A stretch of DNA of 64,000 nucleotides from an uncultured Lachnospiraceae bacterium (lineage in GTDB: Bacteria; Bacillota; Clostridia; Lachnospirales; Lachnospiraceae): positions 6,636 to 70,635 of the forward strand of contig CAJTOW010000001.1 in assembly GCA_910577655.1 (NCBI GenBank). The letters run 5' to 3'. Shown piece by piece: positions 8,701 through 16,401 of the stretch; position 1 is the stretch's first letter; the number at the start of each line of letters is the position of its first letter. Position numbers and translations under genes: made by a program. The notes below the pieces were generated by a model that was given only the letters and a program-made list of their open reading frames with translations, did no database searches and had not been told where the DNA came from.

Positions 8701-9430
8701 TGTCCGGGATGTGGCGTCGGCTCCGGCGATCACAGTTTACACTGGCAATGAGGCGGTAAAAGTGGCAATTCCTGTTGTCACACCTACTGCTGGCACTGTA
8801 GCAGTTATCATCCATGAGGATGGCACAACAGAGGTGGTGAAAGCATCTGTTCCCACAACCGATACGGTTGTAACTCCTCTGCCTGATGGGGCCACGGTGA
8901 AAATCGTGGACAACAGCAGGAGTTTCCAGGATGTTCCTGTCGGGAGCCAGTTTGAGGATGCCATCACTTTTGTCTCTGCCAGAGATTTATTCTATGGTAC
9001 AACAGCAACAGCCTTTGCTCCCCAGGAACCCATGACTTATGCTATGGTGATGACGGCTCTGGCCCGTTTCGACGGTGCAGAGACTGGCGGCGGCATAACA
9101 TGGTATGAAAAGAGCATGGAATGGGCAAAGGCGCGCGGAATCAGTAATGGAGCCAGTCTGGACAGCAATATCGTCTGTGAGGAGCTGATTACAGTTCTCT
9201 GGAAATATATGGGCTCGCCTGTGTCAGTGGCCGGACCGGCCGGTTATGTGTATACCGGTCAGACCAGCGATTCTCAGGCAGCCGCCGCCATGGGCTGGGC
9301 CATGAAAAACGGGATTGTCAGCGGCTTCGAAAACGGAAGTCCGGATCCCCAGGGGCAAATCACCCGCGCCCAGGCAGCACAGATAATCATGAATCTGGTT
9401 AAAACAGTCACTCTTAATCCTGTAAAGTAA
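5765..9430 (+). CDS. very large secreted S-layer-homology protein with CHAP/NlpC-like, leucine-rich-repeat and acidic repeat regions
   Basis: A 1221-residue exported surface protein; the ATG at 5765 is chosen for its ideal AGGAGG. Order: signal peptide (about 1-30); acidic D/P/G/E repeats (50-250); a His/Cys module with HWHEC and CTQCGY (265-320); a cysteine-hydrolase-like region (334-475) with candidate catalytic Cys in GVGCMAFAF and His in NNSHSVIV; BspA-type leucine-rich repeats (495-755) with repeated IGxxAFxxC; a second HWHEC module (800-875); a Ser/Gly linker (about 877-908); a Thr/Val-rich stretch; and three SLH-type repeats from about 1051 to the end that should bind secondary cell-wall polymer. 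The whole suggests a cell-wall-anchored adhesin or peptidoglycan hydrolase. The hydrolase call is the weakest part. A long hairpin follows the stop codon. Confidence 0.85.
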   Translation: MNWKWKRKWLISLAVTCSMVISSVGTAAATEPAGPTVTMDTGSVTGLDTEEKDESDTREANAPDAGEAADPDSGEMTDPDTGEANDSDIGEAADPDSGEVTDPDTGEANDSDTGEAADPNDGEAADPDTGEADAPDSGETSDPDDGEAADPDTGEAEAPDSGETSDPDDGEATDPDTGAAEAPDSGEAADPDDGEATDPDAGAAEAPDNGEIADPDAGDTDIPDNGEAADPDTGEGDDLPGDSDGELSADPENPDGKPSADLTPDTHQHSWSVEWSYDEIGHWHECDGEDCPITDSSEMDGYAQHTYGEDNVCTQCGYFEPVNQLARAAAGDIPTYQEAYEEMVALKEEYPEGMIWTNFTPYGSDGPLGDAYVWKGGKIYGASSGVGCMAFAFILSDAAFGSLPARAVTKGSFTFDDVKVGDILRVRNNSHSVIVLQKSAAGVVIAEANYNKTVHWGRVMSKSEVLAADFIITRYPKGYAPLDDPDDEELVQDGTVGSLNWTLTNAGVLTISGKGAIPDFSAGDPLPWDEYSADVIINTIIIEKGVTGIGDYAFCGSEALSVYIPDGVTNIGEGAFKGSSLISVTIPGTVVDIGNNAFHDCANLTSVTVSEGVETIGDNAFRGCTTLAYIDFPASITSVGAGAFMSCEKMKSVRFMPGSGTVTLGDGLFAECWGLTSVTLPQTADRISNEMFSSCTSLPSLYIPASVKEIGENPFTSCIHLKYIYFGGSEAEWKAISNVYLEASLKSTGTTVVYNAEFDDPFASDPNDPGDFKPDEGVTDPSDPDDGNDNNDPDDSENTHKHSWSAAWSHDETSHWHECVAGCSVTDNRKKDGYGAHTYGGWIIDVNATASRSGSRHRDCTVCQYRQTERIPATGSSGGSSGGSDSSGSSSDSSGSSSGSSSDSSGSSSASDTTVSTTVEHLPDGSSITTMTQKDGTVATVTTDAAGRVETKVNVSASAVTTARQSGGAVSLPVPAVPAVRDVASAPAITVYTGNEAVKVAIPVVTPTAGTVAVIIHEDGTTEVVKASVPTTDTVVTPLPDGATVKIVDNSRSFQDVPVGSQFEDAITFVSARDLFYGTTATAFAPQEPMTYAMVMTALARFDGAETGGGITWYEKSMEWAKARGISNGASLDSNIVCEELITVLWKYMGSPVSVAGPAGYVYTGQTSDSQAAAAMGWAMKNGIVSGFENGSPDPQGQITRAQAAQIIMNLVKTVTLNPVK
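5935..6475. repeat. degenerate tandem repeat region coding acidic DPDxGEA units
   Basis: Repeated codons for (A/S)DPDxGEAx and APDSGE units recur every 24-30 bases with longer-period near-identical blocks (for example around 6170-6270). The opposite strand stays open for hundreds of bases because of the composition, which creates false reading frames. Confidence 0.85.
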
Positions 9431-9494
9431 ACCTTCATGTCTGTCAGCAGACATCATCATGAATGAAAGAGGGTCTACTGTGAAGGAACAGGGG

Positions 9495-9591
9495 GCCGCA
9501 GAAAGAGGAATCCATACAATATATGGTGTCAATGATTTGCAGATCATTACTGTATATTGCGGGATCACTTTTCCTGCGGCACCTCTTTTTT
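9495..9591 (+). terminator. long imperfect hairpin with T-run after the SLH gene
   Basis: GCCGCAG...ATCC pairs with GGATC...CTGCGGC, and inner arms CAATATATGG...GATTTGC pair with GCAGATC...TATATTG, giving a stem of roughly 40 bases with mismatches, followed by CTCTTTTTTG. It fits a factor-independent terminator but is unusually long and could also be a processed RNA or a MITE relic. The rest of 9431-9821 shows no gene I can support. Confidence 0.6.
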
Positions 9592-9821
9592 GTTATGTGC
9601 AGAAGCCTGAAGGTGGCGACGTGGTATGTATTTATTAAAAATATCAAATTAATTCCAGACTTTAAAATAAAGGGTAAACCTGGTTCTGTAACGGAAGAAC
9701 ATGCGAAAATAACAAGGGATAATTCCGGACCATGTCTTCCATAATAAAAAATGTAAACTGACAACTGTCCAGAGGGCCTGAACGGCTGCAGGGAGCGATA
9801 CTATACCACCGGGAGGCATCT

Positions 9822-10439
9822 ATGATTGAACCAGTACCCATGATCCATGAGAGAAAAAAGACGATCCTGAGCCGTCTTCTGGACCTGGCGGCTTATCTGC
9901 TGATCCCCTTTCTCACAATTCATTTTGTCAAGGGGAGCAACTGGTTTACTACGAATTTCTCGGTGCTCGGCAATGGCCCGCAGAAGCAAAATGATTTTGC
10001 TTTCTGGGGGCTTTTTGTAGGTGTGTACTTTTTTACGATTCTGGAGATCATTGCGGGGTATTTGGCTTTGCCGCCCAGAAGTACTTTTTTAATTCCCGTG
10101 TCTCTGCTTCTTCTGACCTGCGCCATCACCACACCTTATCTGCCGGAGGTATTTCCTTTAAAGTCCTTTCTCCATGTGGTTTTTGCGTTTTTGTCTGCAG
10201 TCTGCCTTTCCTTATTTTTAGGAATCCTGGTGTGGAGGCTTGGCCGGACTGCTCCGGTGCAGTTTAAGCTGTTTCGGGCCGGACTGCTCCTGATCTTTAT
10301 GTGCAGCGGGCTGCTGCTGGCTGTGGCGGGGATCATCAGCAGCGCCCTGGAAATTTTTTTCACCATATCTATGTCTGTGTTCTGCAGGAGACTGGAGCGT
10401 AAGCTGTGGCTGCTGCAGAAACCGGCGGCAGGGTACTGA
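9822..10439 (+). CDS. DUF998-type integral membrane protein
   Basis: A 205-residue protein with about six hydrophobic segments (roughly 17-38, 60-80, 90-110, 116-138, 150-175, 176-190). The segment NWFTTNFSVLGN after the first helix is typical of DUF998 membrane proteins. GGGAGG lies 7 bases before the ATG. Function is unknown. It is followed after 122 bases by the helicase fusion with its own upstream AT-rich promoter-like region, so co-transcription is not required. Confidence 0.65.
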   Translation: MIEPVPMIHERKKTILSRLLDLAAYLLIPFLTIHFVKGSNWFTTNFSVLGNGPQKQNDFAFWGLFVGVYFFTILEIIAGYLALPPRSTFLIPVSLLLLTCAITTPYLPEVFPLKSFLHVVFAFLSAVCLSLFLGILVWRLGRTAPVQFKLFRAGLLLIFMCSGLLLAVAGIISSALEIFFTISMSVFCRRLERKLWLLQKPAAGY

Positions 10440-10561
10440 ATGATTATGGATGTTGTCTGGGATGATGAATTGGGATGGTATCAGGTTATTGAAAGTAACG
10501 GGAAAAACAGATATACTAAAATACAGAGGTAATTGTTCAATTTTCATTCAGGAGAAAGCAT

Positions 10562-13500
10562 ATGTACATTGCAGACTTACACATTCATTCGCGTTACTCT
10601 CGTGCCACCAGCAGGGAGTGTGTGCCGGAATATCTGGATCTGTGGGCCAGACGGAAAGGGATCAGCCTTCTGGGAACCGGGGATTTCACCCATCCGGCAT
10701 GGCGGCAGGAGCTAAGGGAGAAGCTGGTGACGGCAGAGGACGGTCTCTACTGTCTGAGAGAGGAGCTGCGGCTGAAAGACCGTGCTCCCACGGGAAATGG
10801 GGCCCCGCGGTTTGTGGTATCAGGGGAGATCAGCTCCATCTATAAGAAAAACGGGCGGGTGCGCAAGGTACATAATCTGATCCTGCTGCCAGGCCTTGGG
10901 GAGGCAGAGCTTCTGGCCCGGAGGCTGGAAACCATCGGAAATATCCATTCGGACGGAAGGCCGATCCTGGGGCTGGACAGCCGGGATCTGCTGGAGATCA
11001 CCCTGGAGGTATGTCCCAGGGCCATCTTTGTGCCGGCCCATATCTGGACGCCCCATTTTTCCATGTTGGGGGCATTTTCCGGGTTTGACACAGTAGAGGA
11101 GTGCTTTGAGGATCTGGCGCCCCAGATTCATGCTATTGAGACTGGGCTTTCTTCGGATCCGCCTATGAACTGGCGGCTGTCGGCGCTGGATAAGTTCCAC
11201 ATGATCTCCAATTCGGACGCACATTCTCCCTCCAGACTGGGGAGGGAGGCGAACCTTCTTGACATTCCCATGTCCTATGACGGGCTTTATGACGCCATCC
11301 AGAAGGGGGTGGGGCTGGCCGGAACCATCGAGTTCTTCCCGGAGGAGGGCAAGTACCACTACGACGGCCACCGTAAATGTCATCTGTGTTTAAGTCCCCA
11401 GGAGGCAGAAGCGTATCAGGGGAAGTGTCCGGTATGCGGCAAAAAGCTTACCCTGGGTGTATCACACCGGATCCAGCAGCTGGCAGACCGTGCAGAGGGA
11501 TTTACACGTCCGGGGGCAGTGCCCTTTGAAAGTCTTGTACCTCTGCCAGAGGTGATCGCGGCCTCCACGGGCCATGGGGCAGCCAGCGTCAGGGTACAGC
11601 GGCTGTATGAGGAGATGCTGGGAAAGCTGGGAACGGAATTTTCTATTCTCCGGGAGCTGTCCATAGAGGATATCCGGCGTCAGTCCGGATATCAGATTGG
11701 AGAGGGGATCCGGCGGCTGCGTGAGGGAAACGTGGGCCGGTTCCCGGGGTTCGACGGGGAATACGGCACGATCCAGCTGTTTGAGCCTTCGGAGCTGGAT
11801 GCCATGGAAGGGCAGATGAGTCTGTTCGGGCAGAATGGAGCCGGATTTGAAGGCAGGATCCGGCAGGTGGCAAAGAAGCGGAATGCTGTCAGAGAAGGAG
11901 ACACTGGGAAAAAGATGCCACAGGCAGCGGAGGCAGAAAGCAGGCGGCAATCCGCCTCCTCTGAACTTCTTAATGAGGAACAGCTCCTGGCCGTCCGGTC
12001 CCTGGCTCCCAGGACAGCTGTGATTGCAGGTCCGGGAACCGGCAAGACGAAAACCCTTATTTCCCATATTCTTTATCTGCTGCAGCACCATAGGGTGAAG
12101 CCTTCAGATATCACGGCGGTGACATTTACCAACAAGGCGGCCCAGGAAATGCGGACCCGGCTGAAGGAACAGCTGGGCAGACATGGGGCAGCCGGGAAGA
12201 TACGGATCGGAACTTTCCACTCCATCTGCCAGGAGCTGCTGCGGGCAGATGGAAAGGAGTTTGCCATAGCAGACGAGGGTACGGTGCTGGAGCTGGTCCG
12301 GGAGGTGGCAGAGGAGCTGGGAATCCAGGGAAATGTGAAAGCGCTGCGGCAGGATATATCCAGGAGAAAGACGGCGCTGGCACTGGAAACAGAAGGCAGG
12401 GAGGCAGCAGACGCAGACCAGCTGATTCTCTGCTATGAGAAACGCCTTTCCCAGTTAGATGCCATGGATTTCGACGATCTTCTGATCCGGGCACTTAAGG
12501 GTGCGGAGGAAGGAGGGGAAGTCTTCCCCTACCTTCTGGTAGATGAATTCCAGGATATCAGTCCACTCCAGTACCGGCTGATCCAGGCCTGGGGCCGGGG
12601 AGGGCGGGAGATTTTCATCATTGGGGATCCGGATCAGGCCATCTACGGCTTCCGGGGAGCAGATGCGGCATGCTTCCGGCGGTTCTGCAGGGAGGAGGAG
12701 ACCCAGATTATCCATCTGGTGAGGAACTACCGGTCTGCGCCGGAGATTCTGACAGCGGCGGAGACGGTGCTGGAGGGCAATGGAGGGACCCGGGACTATA
12801 GCCAGATCAGTATTCCAGCAGACAGGTCTGTGTCCAAGGGAGCTTTTCTGGAGGAGGGAACGGAGTCTGGGAATCTGGGGCGGAGGCTGGAGCCTATGCA
12901 GCCTCCGGGCCTGCCGGTGCGTCTTGTGGAGGCGTCCGGGGAACGGGCGGAAGCCATCTTCGTGGCAAAGGAGATCAACCGTCTGGTGGGCGGTATGGAT
13001 ATGCTGGACGCCCAGGAGGGCTTCGCCTGCCCGGACAGCAAAAGTCCCAGAAGCTTTGCGGATATTGCAGTGATCTACCGGACCCACCGTCAGGCAGAGA
13101 TTCTGGAAGCCTGCCTGAAAAAGGAAGGGATCCCTTATATAGTTACCGGGCGGGAAGAATTTCTGGAGGAGGATATGGTACGGGGAAGTCTGGGATTCTT
13201 TCGGAGTGTCGTAAATCCCTATGACCATCTGTCGCGGAAGCTGTGTCTGCGGCTTCTGTGGGGTGTGGGCGAAGAAGACATTGCCCGGTGCGCCTATCCG
13301 GCTCTGGTGGAGAAGTACGAGAAAGCCTGCAGGCGGGGAAAGCCGCGGACTCTGTGGGACAGCTGGAGGGCAGATATGGAGCTTATGGAGCATCCGGGAC
13401 TGGAGAAGCTGTCGGACATGGCAGTATTTTATAAGACTATGGAGGAAATGCTCACGGCCCTGGCCTTTGGCAGGGAGAGTGACCTGAAACGCTGTGGCGG

Positions 13501-13822
13501 GAAGCATTACACCGCTGATTCGGTGACGCTGATGACCATGCATGGCTCCAAGGGACTGGAATTTCCGGTTGTTCTCCTGTACGGAGTGAAAAAGGGAATC
13601 ATGCCTTTGGAATATAAAGGACGGGATACGGATCTGGACGAGGAGAGGAGGCTTCTCTACGTGGCCATGACCCGTGCCAGGGAGGAGCTAATCATGACGG
13701 CTTCCGGCGGAATGTCCCGGTTTCTGGAGGAGGCAGGGGAAGGATGCTTTGTGAAGGAGCAGACCCGGCAGAAGGAGAGAGGATGGGAGAACGGATACCA
13801 GATGAGCCTGTTTGATCTTTAA
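10562..13822 (+). CDS. Endonuclease Q-like PHP nuclease fused to a UvrD/PcrA-type helicase
   Basis: A 1086-residue two-part DNA repair enzyme. Residues 1 to about 400 are a PHP phosphoesterase of the Endonuclease Q type: metal motif ADLHIHSRYS, GTGDFTH, VPAHIWTPH, SNSDAHSPSRLG, and a zinc-binding CHLC...CPVC hairpin. Known EndoQ proteins nick DNA 5' of deaminated bases. Residues about 465-1086 are a superfamily-1 helicase with Walker A GPGTGKT (490-496), VDEFQDISPLQ, GDPDQAIYGFRGA, MTMHGSKGLEFPVV and RRLLYVAMTRAREEL. Between the two parts (Q418-F422) and at the extreme C-terminus (Q1080-F1084) the pentapeptide QMSLF occurs; it matches the bacterial beta-clamp binding consensus. It is separated by about 120 bases from the 60-residue gene downstream. 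Recognition of both domains is secure; the repair role of the fusion is inferred. Confidence 0.9.
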   Translation: MYIADLHIHSRYSRATSRECVPEYLDLWARRKGISLLGTGDFTHPAWRQELREKLVTAEDGLYCLREELRLKDRAPTGNGAPRFVVSGEISSIYKKNGRVRKVHNLILLPGLGEAELLARRLETIGNIHSDGRPILGLDSRDLLEITLEVCPRAIFVPAHIWTPHFSMLGAFSGFDTVEECFEDLAPQIHAIETGLSSDPPMNWRLSALDKFHMISNSDAHSPSRLGREANLLDIPMSYDGLYDAIQKGVGLAGTIEFFPEEGKYHYDGHRKCHLCLSPQEAEAYQGKCPVCGKKLTLGVSHRIQQLADRAEGFTRPGAVPFESLVPLPEVIAASTGHGAASVRVQRLYEEMLGKLGTEFSILRELSIEDIRRQSGYQIGEGIRRLREGNVGRFPGFDGEYGTIQLFEPSELDAMEGQMSLFGQNGAGFEGRIRQVAKKRNAVREGDTGKKMPQAAEAESRRQSASSELLNEEQLLAVRSLAPRTAVIAGPGTGKTKTLISHILYLLQHHRVKPSDITAVTFTNKAAQEMRTRLKEQLGRHGAAGKIRIGTFHSICQELLRADGKEFAIADEGTVLELVREVAEELGIQGNVKALRQDISRRKTALALETEGREAADADQLILCYEKRLSQLDAMDFDDLLIRALKGAEEGGEVFPYLLVDEFQDISPLQYRLIQAWGRGGREIFIIGDPDQAIYGFRGADAACFRRFCREEETQIIHLVRNYRSAPEILTAAETVLEGNGGTRDYSQISIPADRSVSKGAFLEEGTESGNLGRRLEPMQPPGLPVRLVEASGERAEAIFVAKEINRLVGGMDMLDAQEGFACPDSKSPRSFADIAVIYRTHRQAEILEACLKKEGIPYIVTGREEFLEEDMVRGSLGFFRSVVNPYDHLSRKLCLRLLWGVGEEDIARCAYPALVEKYEKACRRGKPRTLWDSWRADMELMEHPGLEKLSDMAVFYKTMEEMLTALAFGRESDLKRCGGKHYTADSVTLMTMHGSKGLEFPVVLLYGVKKGIMPLEYKGRDTDLDEERRLLYVAMTRAREELIMTASGGMSRFLEEAGEGCFVKEQTRQKERGWENGYQMSLFDL

Positions 13823-13823
13823 T

Positions 13824-13882
13824 AAGTATGCCACATTATGCAGTGGCTTTACAGCATAATAATGGCTTTACATACTTAATTG
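13824..13882 (+). terminator. hairpin after the helicase fusion gene
   Basis: AATAAGTATG and CATACTTAATT, with inner CATTATGC / GCATAATAATG, form a long interrupted stem directly after the stop codon. There is no T-run, so it may be a weak terminator or an mRNA-stabilising end. Confidence 0.45.
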
Positions 13883-13941
13883 ATGGCATTATAATATTGA
13901 CAAGAGTTCTATAGTGATAGAAATTAGAAGGGAGAAGGGAA

Positions 13942-14124
13942 ATGTCAGAAAAAGAGATGATCAAAATATCAGTGGAAGAGTTCTCGCGGTTACAGGATTA
14001 TATGCAGTTGGTAGACAAGGGGGCTGAGGCTTATGCGGTTATGAAAAAGCGGTACCTGGATTTAAAGGTTATTCTTACATCGTCCGGAATTAATCTTACG
14101 GATATTGACCGGTTAAAGGAATAA
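13942..14124 (+). CDS. small hypothetical protein (60 aa)
   Basis: A 60-residue, probably all-helical acidic protein starting MSEKEMIKISVEEF. It has a strong ribosome site (GGGAGAAGGG) and its own terminator at 14135-14183, so it is very likely expressed as a single-gene unit. I do not recognise a family. Its place directly before the regulatory region of the glycan cluster may be fortuitous. Confidence 0.6.
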   Translation: MSEKEMIKISVEEFSRLQDYMQLVDKGAEAYAVMKKRYLDLKVILTSSGINLTDIDRLKE

Positions 14125-14134
14125 TCCGTATAGT

Positions 14135-14183
14135 AAAGGGTGTAACATCATGGATCTTATGGCCATGGCGTTACACCTTTTTT
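14135..14183 (+). terminator. factor-independent terminator
   Basis: AAAGGGTGTAAC pairs with GTTACACCTTT (one bulged G), with ATCATGG/CCATGG inside, followed by a T-run. It ends the 60-residue gene and insulates the glycan cluster. Confidence 0.85.
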
Positions 14184-14361
14184 ATAAGCTGATTTTAGTG
14201 TGTTTTCAAGGAAAAGTGATTTATTTTAAAATGTCATAGGTTTTTTTAAATCATCTGCGCCAGAAAAAACAAACCAATTCTTTATTTATATCGTCGTCTT
14301 TCTCGATAACTTAAGTTTTTTCTTTGTTGATTATCACAATGCTTTTTAAAAGAAAAATTAT

Positions 14362-14385
14362 TTGAAAAACCTATAGGTTTTTCAA
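14362..14385. promoter_or_regulatory. perfect 24-bp palindrome, candidate operator of the glycan cluster
   Basis: The sequence is fully self-complementary over 24 bases, centred on CCTATAGG with AAAAA/TTTTT flanks, 17 bases before the ATG of the recombinase-like gene. A half-site (ATAGGTTTTTTT) recurs at 14236-14247 after the preceding terminator. Position and symmetry suggest a protein-binding operator. It could also be a recombination site for the adjacent resolvase-like protein, although that protein appears catalytically dead. Confidence 0.5.
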
Positions 14386-14402
14386 CGCAAAGGGGGCGCT
14401 AT

Positions 14403-15017
14403 ATGGGCAGGGTTTATGCCTACAGCCGGGTCGCTCCGGGTGAGAGTGAGACAGAGATCCGGGCAGCCATGGAAGAGATGCAGGTGGCATGTGAAGATGT
14501 CTATGTGGACCAGCCGCTACAGAAGCAGAGAAAATTTCCCCAGTATTTAAAGGTACTGAAAAAACTGGTGCCGGGAGACCTGCTGTATATCCGGGGCCTG
14601 TCTGACCTGGGAGACGGGTATGGAGAAGTGAAGGAGCAGTGGAGAATCCTGACAAAGGAAAAGAAAGTGGATGTGATCGTCCTGGAGATCCCGCAGCTGG
14701 ATACCCGCAAAGGGAAAGTACAGTATGGTCCCCTGGTGGCAGATGTGGTCTATTCCCTGCTGGAATACTTCACGGACAGTGATTCCAATGTGCGGAAAAG
14801 CAGACAGCGGGAAGGGATTGCAGAAGCAAAAAAGAAAGGTATCAAGTTTGGCCGTCCGCCGAAACAGATGCCGGAGAATTTCTACCAGATTTATAATCAG
14901 TGGGTTTCTAAGGAGATTACGGCTACGGAGGCGGCGAAGCTGTGTAATGTGAGCCGGACCATGTTTTATCAGAAGGTAAAGGAAGTGCAGGCCGGACTGG
15001 AAAAATTTAAAAAGTGA
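14403..15017 (+). CDS. serine recombinase-like protein with lost catalytic residues
   Basis: A 204-residue protein with the resolvase/invertase layout: an N-terminal catalytic fold, a long helix (about 120-145) and a C-terminal helix-turn-helix (ITATEAAKLCNVSRTMFYQKV). In active members the start reads ARVS with a nucleophilic serine; here it reads YSRVAPGE, with alanine (A11) in that place. The LDRLGR motif with two catalytic arginines is replaced by LSDLGD (66-71). The fold is kept but strand cleavage should be impossible, so a DNA-binding regulator is the best inference. It is the first gene of the AT-rich glycan cluster and stops 25 bases before the next gene. The GFGRPPK-like hinge (KFGRPPK) is conserved. 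Confidence 0.8.
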   Translation: MGRVYAYSRVAPGESETEIRAAMEEMQVACEDVYVDQPLQKQRKFPQYLKVLKKLVPGDLLYIRGLSDLGDGYGEVKEQWRILTKEKKVDVIVLEIPQLDTRKGKVQYGPLVADVVYSLLEYFTDSDSNVRKSRQREGIAEAKKKGIKFGRPPKQMPENFYQIYNQWVSKEITATEAAKLCNVSRTMFYQKVKEVQAGLEKFKK

Positions 15018-15042
15018 AAATTTTATAGGCGGAATATGAAAG

Positions 15043-16377
15043 ATGGATGTTGGTAAAAGATTAAGATTTGTTATTTGGGGAGCAGGAGCCAGAAGCTTTC
15101 TGGCAGTAAATGTATTAGGATTAGAAAATGTGGAAGTGTTTGTTGATCAAAATAAAACATTACAGTCATCATCCTATTATGGCAAAAGGGTCATTTCTCC
15201 TGAATGTTTTTTTTCCGAATATTCTTCCTATCCGGTGATGATTACACCGGAAGGGTATGAACAAGAAATAAAAGAAATGATGGCGAAGCAAGGAATATTT
15301 TGGGGTTTCCTATTTGAAGATGAGTATCTAAATATGGAAACTGCGTTTTTGCAGATGCCATTAAATCAATTTACGAATAGCTATAGCCCAGAAAAAATAC
15401 AAAGTATTTTTGGAATAAATCTGATGTCGTTGTGTTTATACAGTTATCTCGAACAGAAAGGATTCTCTTGTGAAATTATACCATCAGAAAATGACAGTGA
15501 AGAGCTTAAACAATATGTTAAGAATGTTTTAGGCATGAACTTGTCGCCGGAAAGCCGGATTGATAATGAGAAAAGACAAATCCATCTTGCCAGAAAACCA
15601 GTTTCGAAGAAGGATGATGAACGTATTCAGACTTATGAGGATTGTTATTTTGCACCATGGAATAAAGAACTTTTTTACAAGAGCAGACTTGAAAAATTTC
15701 GCGGGATACATCAGGGGAAAAGAGGTTTTATTGTAGGAACAGGACCAAGTCTGAAGATTCAAGATTTGGATATTTTAGAAAGGAATCATGAGATTTCTTT
15801 CAGTATGAACAGTATATATAAGGCATTTCCAAGGACAATTTGGAGGCCGGATTATTATATGATCGCTGATACGAATTGTACAATACTTAATAAAAAACAT
15901 ATTCTGGAGATGGAAGCAAAATATAAGTTTGTTGCGGATATAGCCTGGACCCAGGAATATGAGAAACATGAAAATATATTTCAATGGCATGTGATTAGAG
16001 GCAGTGAGCATATTTGTAATAGGATACCATTTCCAATGCCTAAGTTTACGGATGATTTTTCGAAGGGTTCTTATGCTGGAATGACAGTCACTTATGATGG
16101 CTGTTTGCAGTTGGCTGCATTTATGGGATTTTCAGAAATATATCTGATTGGCATGGATTGCAGCAATTATGGGACAGCTACCGTTCATTTTTCGGATGAT
16201 TATGAAGGTGATGAAAAGGGGAGTATTCCCGGATATCTTCAAGTGGAAAAAATTATTTTGGCCTATCAGTCTGCCAGAAATTATGCTGATTCACATGGAT
16301 TTAAAATTTTTAATGCAACAAGAGGAGGAAAGCTGGAAGTCTTTCAGAGAGTGGATTTTGACAGTCTCTTTGGTTGA
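15043..16377 (+). CDS. DUF115/MptE-like protein, Maf-type nonulosonate transferase candidate
   Basis: A 444-residue protein. The N-terminal part has a Rossmann-like start (RFVIWGAGARSFLAV). The C-terminal half carries the DUF115 signature VGTGPSLKIQDLDIL (about 227-241) and the later IYLIGMDCSNYG. DUF115 proteins include the flagellar Maf factors that transfer pseudaminic or legionaminic acid to flagellin and the related MptE pyrophosphokinases. Next to five pse genes, a sugar transferase role is the natural inference. No flagellin gene is in the window, so the acceptor is unknown. The AT-rich composition matches the following genes. Confidence 0.7.
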   Translation: MDVGKRLRFVIWGAGARSFLAVNVLGLENVEVFVDQNKTLQSSSYYGKRVISPECFFSEYSSYPVMITPEGYEQEIKEMMAKQGIFWGFLFEDEYLNMETAFLQMPLNQFTNSYSPEKIQSIFGINLMSLCLYSYLEQKGFSCEIIPSENDSEELKQYVKNVLGMNLSPESRIDNEKRQIHLARKPVSKKDDERIQTYEDCYFAPWNKELFYKSRLEKFRGIHQGKRGFIVGTGPSLKIQDLDILERNHEISFSMNSIYKAFPRTIWRPDYYMIADTNCTILNKKHILEMEAKYKFVADIAWTQEYEKHENIFQWHVIRGSEHICNRIPFPMPKFTDDFSKGSYAGMTVTYDGCLQLAAFMGFSEIYLIGMDCSNYGTATVHFSDDYEGDEKGSIPGYLQVEKIILAYQSARNYADSHGFKIFNATRGGKLEVFQRVDFDSLFG

Positions 16378-16401
16378 AGGTCTATTTGAGGAGATAATAA
16401 G

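Noticed and set aside
9523..9744. Small 73-codon frame after the SLH gene
   Set aside because: It overlaps the long hairpin and T-run, has no ribosome site and no recognisable protein features.
12455..13543. Minus-strand frame of 362 codons inside the helicase gene
   Set aside because: Antisense shadow of conserved helicase motifs; no supporting signal.
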